Source: Arabidopsis thaliana
Taxonomy: Eukaryota > Streptophyta > Magnoliopsida > Brassicales > Brassicaceae
NCBI RefSeq assembly: GCF_000001735.4
Contig: NC_003074.8
Coordinates: forward strand, 17,119,261-17,183,260
Reading direction: 5' to 3'
Length of the DNA stretch: 64,000 nucleotides
The notes under the pieces were generated by a model that saw nothing but the letters and a program-made list of their open reading frames with translations, was not told where the DNA came from and made no database searches. Each line of letters starts with the position of its first letter. The first letter of the stretch is position 1. Positions 1 through 11,478 of the stretch are shown piece by piece. The translations under genes and the position numbers were made by a program.

Positions 1-191
1 TGCCAGTCTGAAAACAACCTTCCCAAGTAAGCATTTAACACTTCACCTTGTTACATTAAGACCTTCAACTAGTAACATTGCCTTATAGATGTTTATGGTT
101 GTGTTAAATGAATAGATATCCAGCGATCAAATGTTCAACGTACATCTCCCAACGTTACAAAGCAGTACATGCACACCTAAAACAGACCTAG
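1..191 (+). CDS. 2-oxoglutarate/Fe(II)-dependent dioxygenase, C-terminal end only (partial)
   Basis: Only the last two exons are inside the window: <1..26 and 116..191. The donor GTAAGC follows base 26 and the acceptor AG lies at 114-115. The joined reading gives a tail CQSENNLPK-YPAIKCSTY and ends at TAG 189-191. This tail is nearly identical to the last two exons of the complete gene at 1218-3342 (3093..3172 and 3261..3342), so the two are tandem paralogues of the plant 2OG oxygenase family (DIOX_N plus 2OG-FeII_Oxy). Catalytic residues lie outside the window. The bases after the stop also resemble the 3' flank of the downstream copy. From gene order I take it to be the gene before At3g46500; this is memory, not a search. 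Confidence 0.8.
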
Positions 192-1217
192 GTAGGTGAA
201 GTATGGTCCATGCGTACCACGCTCTAAAGTCCCACGATATGAATGCTTCGTTTTCCAATTGGTTTGTTGTTAAAATTCTATATCTATCTGATGGAGATCT
301 ATTCAATTAATAAAGATCATCATTTAAGTGATTACAGATGAATTTCTCGAATCGGAATTTTGGGTTATTTATTTCAGTTTACAAAATCATGGAAGACGCT
401 ACGTCCTCTATTTACGACGGTTATTTGGTATTTTAATATAAATTTTGGGGGAAAAAATCTGTTTGAGATGTTTTGGAATGATTATGTGAATTATGTCCAA
501 GTTTTGTAATCACAAGCAATAATTTGATTTGTTTTTACGTAAAGCATAAGCCAAGGACCTTCCATATGTTGTGACTACTACTGACATTAAAAATTTGATG
601 GACAAGACAAATTAAGAGTGTAGCCAAACATACAAGCTGTGGCCAAATTAACCCCAACACCTTGCGCATTCCGTGCTATAGTGAAATTGGCTACGCCTTA
701 ATATGCTTTTGGGTTCTCCTAGCGACATAAAGTTATAGAAATCCAAGACAACCAAATCTATACGCATTTTACGGGAAAAAAATTATTGTATACTTACCAA
801 TAAATATAAAAAGTTAGATGCAAGGCATCAATTAGATAGAGTGTATTAGAAAAAGACTCGATCGACTCAAGGGACTAATAGAAAAAGACTCAACACTTGT
901 TCACACATAAAGCAATTAAAAAACCACTCAAGATATAGAATCACAGCATGTTATAATTGATGAACATTCAATATATATGTGTCCTCTAGTTCTTGAATAA
1001 AACCAAATTTAATATGATATAAAGAACAAACTATTAATTTTGATATTTTTCTCGAAAGATGTGGTTATTTTGGCTGTTAACATATCACAAGACTTTAATA
1101 ACAGTCCGATTGAAATTTTAAATGTGGAGCTTACATAATATATGAATTTATAGCAGTGGAATCTTGGAACAAGCCATTGTCCTTATCTTGAAAGAGTCAA
1201 CACAGAGAATTAGAGAG
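192..1217. other. Intergenic region between the tandem dioxygenase genes
   Basis: This AT-rich stretch holds the 3' flank of the upstream dioxygenase and the promoter of the downstream one. Bases of about 192-310 align loosely with 3343-3480 downstream of the second copy, as expected if the duplicated unit included the 3' flank. I see no convincing coding frame or RNA gene. Confidence 0.6.
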
Positions 1218-3342
1218 ATGGAGAACAAAACTCAAGAGGAAGCTTCGACCATTAATGTTTCATCCCTTGCTTGTATAGATCTCGCCAACTCCAATCTTCA
1301 TCGATCAGCTGCTTCGCTTAAGCAGGCTTGGCTCTTCTTCTTTCTTTTTCTCAACGTCAATGATTACGGTTTGGCCTTTATTAGTTATGTGACTAGTTGT
1401 TGGTTATTCTTGTTCTAGGCATGTCTAGATTGTGGATTTTTCTATGTCACAAATCATGGTATAAGTGAGGAGTTAAAGGACGAGGCTTTCGAGCAAAGCA
1501 AGAAGTTCTTTGCTCTTCCTTTGGACGAGAAGATGAAAGTCTTGAAAAACGAAAAACATCAAGGCTATTCACCCGTCCTTAGTCAAATCTCTGATAACCA
1601 AATCCATGGTTCGTGTAACCAAGTTTCACTTGCTTGATCAAAAAAATTTGTTGTTAAGTGTTCCCAATCTTGTTGTAACCTCTCATGGATTTTAGGGGAT
1701 TACAAAGAAAGTTTTTTCATTGGAATCGAAGGCTCCAACGATACACCATTCTGTCGCGCTAACATTTGGCCTAACCCTGGTTAGTAAACACTTTTTGTAA
1801 ATTTAATGAATTTTCTTTGAATAAATTTGATATTTTTAGCAGATGTTTTGTCGGGATGGCAGGCGACCATGGAGAAATATCATCAAGAAGCATTGTAAGT
1901 CGTTGTTTTCGTCTTCTAAAGTAGATGTTTCTTTTCTTTAGATTTGAATATAAGGGTATGAAACCTGTTTCCCACAATGAGTATATACGCGTCTCATGTG
2001 TGCTTGCTTATGCAAATAACAAATAACTTTTGAGACTAGATTAAGTTCTTGTGTAAAGTGACTCCTGACATATAAATTTTTTATAACCGTATACTGATGA
2101 TGATGAGCCTTTCTCCATTGTCAGGAGGGTTTGTAAGGCTATTGCTAGAGTATTGGCATTGGCGCTCAACGTGGATGGAGATTACTTTGATACACCGGAA
2201 ATGCTTGGAAATCCCCTCACATTTATGCGCTTGCTTCACTATGAAGGTGATGTTTTTACTTTATCACATTAATCTTAATGTCAATGCTCTACTCATCCCA
2301 ATTAATTTTCTTCCTTCTTATGTTACCTTTTAGGGATGTCTGATCCCTCAAAAGGAATATATGGCTGCGGGCCACATTCTGATTTTGGTATGATGACTCT
2401 CTTAGGAACGGATAGTGTAATGGGGCTCCAGGTATTACGCGATTTTCACCATAGTCATATAACTTTTGATGTGACCAGGTTTGGTTATAAAAATTTGTCT
2501 TATGGCAGATATGCAAGGATAGAGACGTGAAGCCTAGGAAGTGGGAATATATACTATCGATAAAAGGGTATAATGAGATTTTTTTTTAGGTCCATGCTCC
2601 AATTTACACTAACTCCCATAACAAAAAATTGTTTTTATATGGTTTGTTTTCCTATACAGGGCATATATCGTGAATATTGGTGACTTGCTAGAGCGTTGGA
2701 GCAATGGCATTTTTAAGTAAATAATTGTTGTTTGAGCTAGCTAATTTATCCTTTTGCATTGTGATTGATTTTTGCAAGTAAAGTTTTCTTGCTAACATTT
2801 ATCTCACATGTTTTTTTTTACACATAGATCCACATTGCATCGGGTACTTGGGAATGGTCAAGACCGATATTCCGTAAGTCTGTTGGCTAAACCCATCCGC
2901 GTCTATCTGCACAAATTTTTTCGACATGTCCACTTTTCGGTGCGGTTATTGTGAAAGAAGTTTTAACCAGATGCTCAATGTCGTCATTATAATATATCAA
3001 CAACAATCTACGGTTTTGTTAAACATGTTTACACATGAGTTCGACATATATAATCTAACATTGGAAGTGTATTTGATGTGTTCTCACCGCAGATTGCATT
3101 CTTTCTGCAACCTAGTCACGACTGTATAGTAGAATGTCTTCCTACCTGCCAGTCTGAAAACAACCCTCCCAAGTAAGGACTTAACTTCTTTAACTTGTTA
3201 CATTGAGACATTGGACATGTAACAATGTACTAACGACGTTAATTAATTATGTGTGCGTAGATATCCAGCTATAAAATGTTCAACGTACCTCACTCAACGT
3301 TACCAGGATTCACAAGTGGATTTGAGCATCTACAAAAAATAG
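1218..3342 (+). CDS. 2-oxoglutarate/Fe(II)-dependent dioxygenase (11 exons)
   Basis: My model is join(1218..1325, 1419..1608, 1696..1779, 1843..1894, 2125..2246, 2334..2431, 2509..2567, 2660..2716, 2828..2873, 3093..3172, 3261..3342), 978 nt and 325 aa, in frame throughout. The N-terminal half carries the DIOX_N-type stretch CLDCGFFYVTNHGI. The catalytic half shows the iron ligands in HSDFG and LHRVLGNG, and the 2-oxoglutarate-binding R-x-S in DRYS. The family hydroxylates or desaturates small molecules with 2-oxoglutarate and oxygen; the substrate here is unknown. All introns have GT-AG ends except the first, where homology places the exon end before GC (1326). Otherwise an insert of about 10 hydrophobic residues would be read in. 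It is a tandem duplicate of the gene ending at 191. It probably corresponds to At3g46500. Confidence 0.85.
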
Positions 3343-3535
3343 ACCTAAGTGAAAGTCTTTTTGGTTTTTTTTAGAAAGGTCCAAGCCCTTCCCACTATAA
3401 ATGCTTTGGTTTTCTAGTTGGGCTCCTCGTTAAAAGTCTTTTGATGGTTCTTGCTCACCAAGCTCTCTATACCTTTTTAATGGGAACCTATTGGATTTAA
3501 TTAAAAACAATCTATTAAATCAACCCGCGTTTAAA

Positions 3536-4319
3536 GTGACTCCACTACACTCATCACAAGTGTAGAACCATTCTAGTGGCTACGGAAACGCTCATAACGC
3601 CCATAAGATAATTACGCATACGATCATCCTCCGCAACCATGCTTTCTCGATGAGGGGAACTTCCTCCTGTCTTGATGTCTTCCATTGGGCTCCACATATG
3701 TAACAAAATTTGTAGCCACATCTATATGATATCCATCAACCATGAACATTACGATACTGTTAATTACGTGAAAACATAAACAGATTCTAAAAGGATTAAT
3801 TATAACAGATAGAGAATGTGAATATGTGATGATGATGATACATGCATGTTACTCTGATGCATCCATTAGAAAATTCAATCATTTGGTTGCAATTTCCACA
3901 TTGACGCCACATATTCTGATTTGCTAAAGATTCGAACTTTATATCATCTTCTGTAGGATTTGGACCCAATCTCTTGTAATCTTCGCACGACAAGTTACTA
4001 TGCCACGCATCTTTGCAGATGTTACAAAAGGGGTCACCGCATTGTAAACAGTATCTCATAGTTCCATCTCTGGTTTTCGACATTAAAGCCGAACACCTTG
4101 GATTTGGGCAATAAACTCATATCCTTACTTTGCTAAAATCTTAAACCCTAATTAAACAACCCCTTTTTGAATCTATTTGCACAATACATCTAGTAAAGTA
4201 GTTCGACATATATAATAATCTAACACTGGAAATGTATTTGATGTGTTCTATCTCTCTCTCTCTCTCTCTCTATGATCCGAAGGAATGGTCTCTACTTGTG
4301 ATGAGTGTAGTGGAGTCAC
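3536..4319. repeat. Inverted-repeat-bounded segment carrying an RBR gene fragment
   Basis: Bases 3536-3573 (GTGACTCCACTACACTCATC at the outer end) and 4283-4319 are inverted copies of about 37-38 bp with only a few differences. Between them lie the RBR zinc-finger fragment, a (TC)n tract at about 4250-4270, and 4201-4249, which matches intron 9 of the dioxygenase gene (3039-3084). The arrangement resembles a mobile element that picked up gene pieces, but I see no clear target-site duplication and no transposase. An inverted segmental duplication is the alternative. Confidence 0.5.
3806..4134 (-). pseudogene. RBR (RING-IBR) zinc-finger protein fragment
   Basis: Reading leftward from about 4134 the frame gives YCPNPRCSALMSKT, then CLQCGDPFCNICKDAWH and later MWRQCGNCNQMIEFSNGC. 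This is the IBR domain and the start of RING2 of an RBR-type E3 ubiquitin ligase, with Cys/His spacing preserved. RING1 is missing upstream, where a stop (TGA) lies just before the YCPNP segment. The frame runs out in a low-complexity YHHHHI tail just after the second Cys pair of RING2, so the rest of RING2 is also missing. It may be one exon with a splice acceptor near 4115, but no neighbouring exons are visible. The RBR gene cluster near At3g45 is a plausible source; that is inference. A separate open stretch on the same strand (about 3695 down to 3555) has no family I recognise. Confidence 0.65.
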
Positions 4320-4845
4320 ATTACATGTTATATTTGTGCTTGGAGACATATTTGTTCTATGGATTCTCTAAGAAATTTTAAAACGGGTTGAGATTTTACT
4401 ATTTGATAGTTTTGTATACTTGTATTGAAACATTATGCATGGAATCTATCGACTCTACAAGCAGTTTACGCATCTGTTCATGAAAAATGGGAATCTGCAT
4501 TATATTCAATTAGTATCTCAATGCTATTAAGAAAGCGAACAGAGAGATCTTGTATTGAAAACAAAAAAAAGCTCGTGGAAATGATTACAAACATAGTGTT
4601 ACAATGATACAAGTTGACGTGTATGTATGCATATTTGCTTTTCTCTCCTGTGGACCAGATTGCTCTGTCCACACAAAGATATCACCATAAAGTTAAAAGT
4701 AGATCGGAGAAGGAGGCCATTTCCCTCTTCCGCGTCTACCGTGAATCCTACCTCGAGGGAGGATGAGTAGCACAAACAAAAAGTGAGAATAATAAACATA
4801 CGTACGTGAAAGAGATGACCCGAGGATCCAAAACAAAGACAATCT

Positions 4846-7279
4846 TTAAGTATCTGCAGCTTCTGTGGTGGATTCTGGATGTGTTGGTTCAGCTTCTTCT
4901 TCCGGTTGTGACACAGCCGTTTCCTTCTGCTGTTCAGCGAGACGGCTGATGCGTTCAAGCAACTGCGCTGCTTTTCGTTTCCCTCTATCCGTCCCATTTC
5001 CAGCTAAATCTATCAATGGACCCATAAGGCCGAGTTTCTGCGCTTCGACAAGATGTTGTGGGTCTCCAGAACAGAGGTGGACTAGAACAGCAGCTGCGTT
5101 TTCTCTGTTTCTAGGCGAGCCAGTTCTGATAAACTCAACCAAACTTGGGACTGCATCAGAGGATCCTATGATTGCTTTTCCTTCGGGGTGGCTAGAGAGA
5201 ATCGCCAAAATCGCGAGTGCCTCATCGACCATTCCGCTTCCGGGCTCTGTCAAGAGTCTAGTCAACGTGGGAATCACTCCTGCACGTATAGCTTTTCCTT
5301 TGTTTCCTTGGTATATACAGAGGTTAAAGAGTGCAGTAGCAGCATCTTTCTTGCCTCTTTGTGTACCTTCATTAAGTAATACAACGAGTGGCGGAATTGC
5401 TCCTAAGGCACCGATAGTCACTTTATTTTCATCGATCACTGATAGACTGAAAAGTGTAGCCGCCGCATTCTCTCTGGCCTCCATGCTTCCTTTCTTAAGC
5501 ACTTGAACTATACCAGGAATAGCTCCAGCTGAAACAATGGCTCCTTTGTTGTTCTCACATATGGAGAGGTTTAGAAGAGCTGTTACCGAATGTTCTTGAA
5601 TACGAGAATCAGGAGTTGAGAGGAGACCTACGAGAAGAGGTATGGCTCCAGCTTCGGCTATGGCCACGCGGTTGTCTGCATTTCGTTTTGCAAGAAGGCG
5701 GATTTCCCCAGCTGCAGATCGTTGGTCCTCGGGGTTTCCGTACGCAAGTCTCCACATAAGATCTTCAATCTTGTTCGCTTCTGCGGGAGATGAGAAGGAC
5801 GATACTTTTCTGGGTCTTAAACTGCTCGGAGGCTTTGGAGGCTCAATATCGTTGGCCTCGCACCACTGAGCTATGAGACTACGGAGAACATAGTTTGGTG
5901 TGAGGGTTGTGCTTGTTAGCGCCTGCTGTGTTTTTGGACATGTCGAGTGTCCACCTTCTATCCATTTCTCAATACATGTGCGTTCGTATGTCTATACATA
6001 GAGGAGAACATGCTTCTATAATTAAATCTTAAGAGATCGCAGAAATAAATTTGAAGAAGCTGAGGTTGAAGTGAACTATACCTGCCCTGATGAAACAATA
6101 ACTGGATCTCTCATCATTTCCAGCGAAATCGGACAGCGAAAATCATCAGGAATCACAGGTATCTTCTGACTCGCTGCCGTAGAAGTCTGTCCATTGCTTC
6201 TAGAGTTAACTCCTACTTTCTGCTCCTCGCCATTATCATCCTCCGTCTGCACAAAATCCTTAATCATCTTTAATACCATTGCCATCTCCTCAATATTTTC
6301 ACCAACATCTCCACCGCTTGAAGCAACCATTTCATGCAGAGCCACTGATTCTTGAGCTAGGTCAGGAATCTCCATCAAATGTAACTTCTTCGCAACCCGC
6401 TCTAGCACAGGCTGATAAGCATCTACATCACTACTTTTGTTGCAAAGCGACTGAAGATCTTCATATAGCTCATCATCTGATACATCTACTCTTCCTTTAG
6501 CTCGCCGAAACTGACTAAGAACCAGCTCAACCTACAACAACCAAAAAAACGCTATGAATCAACTACATGTCGTCTTTACTGATCCAGACACTGGCCTAGC
6601 CAGCCTTGGGTTTCAAGAATTTACCTGTTCTCTAACTTCATCCGATATATCGAGTTCTTCATATGGAATCTGGCTTAAAGATTGTTCTAACTTAACAGAC
6701 ACCTCCATCAATTTACTTGTCACTTGTTCCCTCTCCATCACCTACACACAGAACAACAACATCTCTTGTGTATCAGAGCACAAATTCTCAACAACTTCCA
6801 TAGATCAATCAAGTCACATCAACCACTACCAAATCTAACATCTAATCAAATACCAAAGAAGCATTGATATCACTCAAACACTACCATAGCAAAACAAAGC
6901 ACGTGGCTCTCTCATTCAATGAAAACACCAATTCGTCAACGAGAACAAAAATTCTCAGTGACCACACAGATCTAATCATAGATGCTAATAAATCGAAGAA
7001 GAAACGCACCAGATAAATCTTGCTCCCTTGGCTACAAAATTTGAGATAATCCTTCGCTGAACACATAGCTTCCTTCAAATTCATCAAAGTCTTCAACGTA
7101 TCTTCGCTGATCGGTTCGTTACTTTCTCTAATTTCCTCAAACATAGGAACAAGCAGCTTTAATCTCCTCGCTAGATTATAACAAAGCTTCTTCACTGTTA
7201 TACGATAATCAGAAATCGCAGCAATCTCGTTAACTACATCGATTAAGCTCTGTGCAGCAGAAGCTTTCTCTTCCTCCAT
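4846..7279 (-). CDS. PUB13: U-box/ARM-repeat E3 ubiquitin ligase PUB13
   Basis: Four exons on the minus strand, complement(join(4846..5991, 6082..6531, 6625..6741, 7010..7279)), give 1983 nt and 660 aa, the length known for PUB13 (At3g46510). Residues 1 to about 230 form the U-box N-terminal domain. The U-box ([19 protein letters not shown]) occupies about 254-328 and spans the exon 3/4 junction. ARM repeats (for example [19 protein letters not shown]) fill about 370-630, ending in an acidic Glu/Pro-rich tail. Known roles are ubiquitination of the immune receptor FLS2 with PUB12, of ABI1 in ABA signalling, and of LYK5; it restrains cell death and flowering. All junctions are GT-AG. The start is the first ATG of exon 1, giving [10 protein letters not shown]. 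Confidence 0.97.
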
Positions 7280-9306
7280 TGAATTGATTCTTCTCTGTTT
7301 AAAAATTCACGATTTACGGATCCGTTTTTCCTCCGGAGAAGATGGAGATCTTTCCCGATTGAGACTCCAGTGGCGAGATTGAGCTTAAAGGAAGAAGAGA
7401 ACCATTTGCAGAAAGTGCGAAAGAGAGAGATTTCTGAGAAAGAGAGATTGTGTGAGAGAGAAGACGAGGACTTTTCGAAAACGGCGTCGTTTAGCTGACG
7501 GCTTTAGCTTATTGCAACTTGTACGATTCTCTCGGCTTAAGAACTAAACCGGAACAAAGGTAAATTCGACCACGAAGCCGCGGGACCGGTTACGATTGTG
7601 TTTGTTTTATTTTTTACATTAATATATTATATTATCATTTAAATTATTTCTCTATAAAATTACTAATTTTCTTGTGAAATTTTGAATATTTTTCAACTAT
7701 TATATTTTCACGGATTGAATATACGAATTTTTACGGATATAGTGGTCACTTTTTTGCTGTAGTTGGTGACATTTTTGGGGTGTCATAGAAGAACAAAATT
7801 GTTAATGCATTTATAATTTTGGATTTAGTGATAATTGAAGAATTAAAAAGGTTTTATACCTCTATCTCTCTAATCATGCAAGAAAATATTTTAAAAAGAA
7901 AAATTAAAAATAGTTCAACTGGACAACGAAATTATCCTAAAATAGTTATTTCTTTTGATCTAATCCTTCTTCTTTTAAACTTTTTTTTACTTGTTTCTAC
8001 TCTACATGTTTCTTGTTATTAGGTAAAGTATTAGGCTCTTTTTTTAAAAAAAATGCTTAATCCTCTGGGTACCTCGAAAAGGGAATAATACTCTAGTTAG
8101 ATAAGTGCAGCGATCAACATGACAAAATGAATGAATGTTTGCTTTAATTGGTGGCTAAAAGCTAAATACACAGAAAAGTCAAAATTCAATCTCAAAATCA
8201 ACCCCTCTGTCTCCAATGTCCCTAATCTATACCAAAATGTCAATTTATTTTCTTGATCATATATTCCACTAATTAAAAATAAATCCTTCTCTAATGAAAT
8301 TTGTCAAGGCCTTGGAAGCCTAGTTTTAAATATTAAATGGAAACTATTTCTTCAACAATCACACTGTTATTTAGTATTGTTGTATGTTGTTCACTACTTT
8401 CTTCATTTGTTTTGTAAGAAACTATAATAAGCAAAAACACATAATAAAGTCTCATGTCAAATAATGAATCTTATGCACATGCTTGATTATTTTACTTGCA
8501 CATATCCCTATCATCATTATCACATTTGTCAATTACCGTTATCATCATTACTCTCATTCTTCCCAGAACTTTTTCAGCAATTTCCATACCTCACCCACTA
8601 AGATCTTTTACCCTTTTTCTTAATTATAGTTTGGATAGCACTCTTTTACATAGCACTGAAATTTCGGTTGAACACATAAATTACTAGAAACTAGAAGGAA
8701 ATGTTACTGAAATTTCACTGATTGTCTAAAATTGAATAATCTAAAGAAAATGGCCTTTTAACCTTTTTCTTAGGCCCAAATGGGCTCATTACCACTCATG
8801 CTTGTTCGGTGACCCGATTCTTCCGGTAAAACAGAGCCTAAACCGTATTTTCAGGTTAGGCTGGTGTTTTCTTAATTCTCCAACCTAAAAATAGATGGAC
8901 ACGTGTCTATAGAGGCTGAGATATTGGTCTCAATGAAGAAAACTAACGGCTCAGACCCGTGTATGAACGATATTAAGGGCCAAAGTTGCTTCTGTTTTCC
9001 AGAAATTTTTGAAACCCAATTTCAGGGCACGATTCCACAACCTCTTTCTTTTCTTCTAGATCTACGTAAATTCATCAGGTACATGTTATTTTTTTTGTTT
9101 ATTTGATGTCAAAATTTTGATCACAAGGAGGCAAAACCAATATAAATGTAACGCTAATGCGTTTGATTATGGTATACGTAACGAATTAGATTTAATGGTT
9201 ACATTTTATTGTTTTAGATTTAGTTATGAGATTGGCATTAATTATTGGTGTTTCCTTTGAATTTGCTATGTTTCTTATGTTGATGTAATCAGCTAGAGAT
9301 TGAAAA
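7280..9306. promoter_or_regulatory. Divergent promoter region PUB13 / ACT12
   Basis: About 2 kb separates the PUB13 start (minus) from the ACT12 start (plus). The ACT12 leader has an intron typical of plant actins: a donor after 9078 (CATCAG|GTACAT) and an acceptor AG at 9291-9292, placing it at 9079-9292. GGCCCA-type motifs (AGGCCCAAATGGGCTC) occur near 8773-8788. Short open frames (for example 7819-8022, 8496-8687) have AT-rich, low-complexity translations and no recognisable family. No RNA gene was seen. Confidence 0.65.
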
Positions 9307-10721
<1,415 letters not shown>

Positions 10722-11478
10722 TCAAAAGTCACCAAGTAAAACAAGAGCGGTAAAAATTTTGATATCAGTTTTTCACCCTGAAGCCATTTGCTATAATTAC
10801 TCACAACTTCTCTATTTGTGTTCTTTTATTCTTGTCCCTCATTGTTCATTTTAATCTCTCTTTTGCAACAAAGCAACTTAAAAAAACAGATCAGTCATTA
10901 ACAGAATGTTATTATTATATGTATACATATTAGTATACACCCATTATCTTCTTCTGAGTTTCCTCTCTGTCTCTGCTTAGTTTTTTTCAAGCTTGGACCT
11001 CGATTTCATTTAAATCTTTTATCATATAAGCATAGGATTCTATACATCGATATATATTTATTTTGTTGACACTATTCAGCACATGCGTATGTCTTATCTT
11101 GTTAGTATATGTAACCAAAGACAAAGAAAAGATGCTACAAATTGTTTTCTCTGATGCAGAAATTCAATCTTAAAATTGTTTTTTTTTTCAATTGCACAAA
11201 AAATCATGTAGTTTGTAAATTTTCTAAACAATTTTGATGATCTTTACTAGTACATGAAGTTCAACTTCTTTTCTAGACATGTGACGACCTGAGTCTGCGC
11301 GGCTGTGAATCTCTTTGCTGCAGTAAATGTTTACAAGTGGTGTGTAAATTGGTACTGATTCAAAAGCTTTAAGAGATCTACACATTCTGTGGTATTATGT
11401 CGCAGACTTGATATTAAAAAGACATAAATCTTAAGGCCTGGTTCACATGTTTTCCCGTTTCTTGTAGCTCATAACTCA
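10722..11478. other. Convergent intergenic region ACT12 / RPP13
   Basis: This stretch holds the ACT12 3' UTR, including T-rich and AACAGA motifs that are copied at 14690-14911, and the RPP13 3' UTR. From about 10950 to 11478 I see nothing that matches the second duplication copy. That is where ENTH exon 4 would be expected if the duplicated block were intact. Confidence 0.5.

Noticed and set aside
4865-5506. 213-codon plus-strand open frame
   Set aside because: It is the antisense shadow of PUB13 ARM-repeat exon 4; composition follows the sense codons and no domain is seen.
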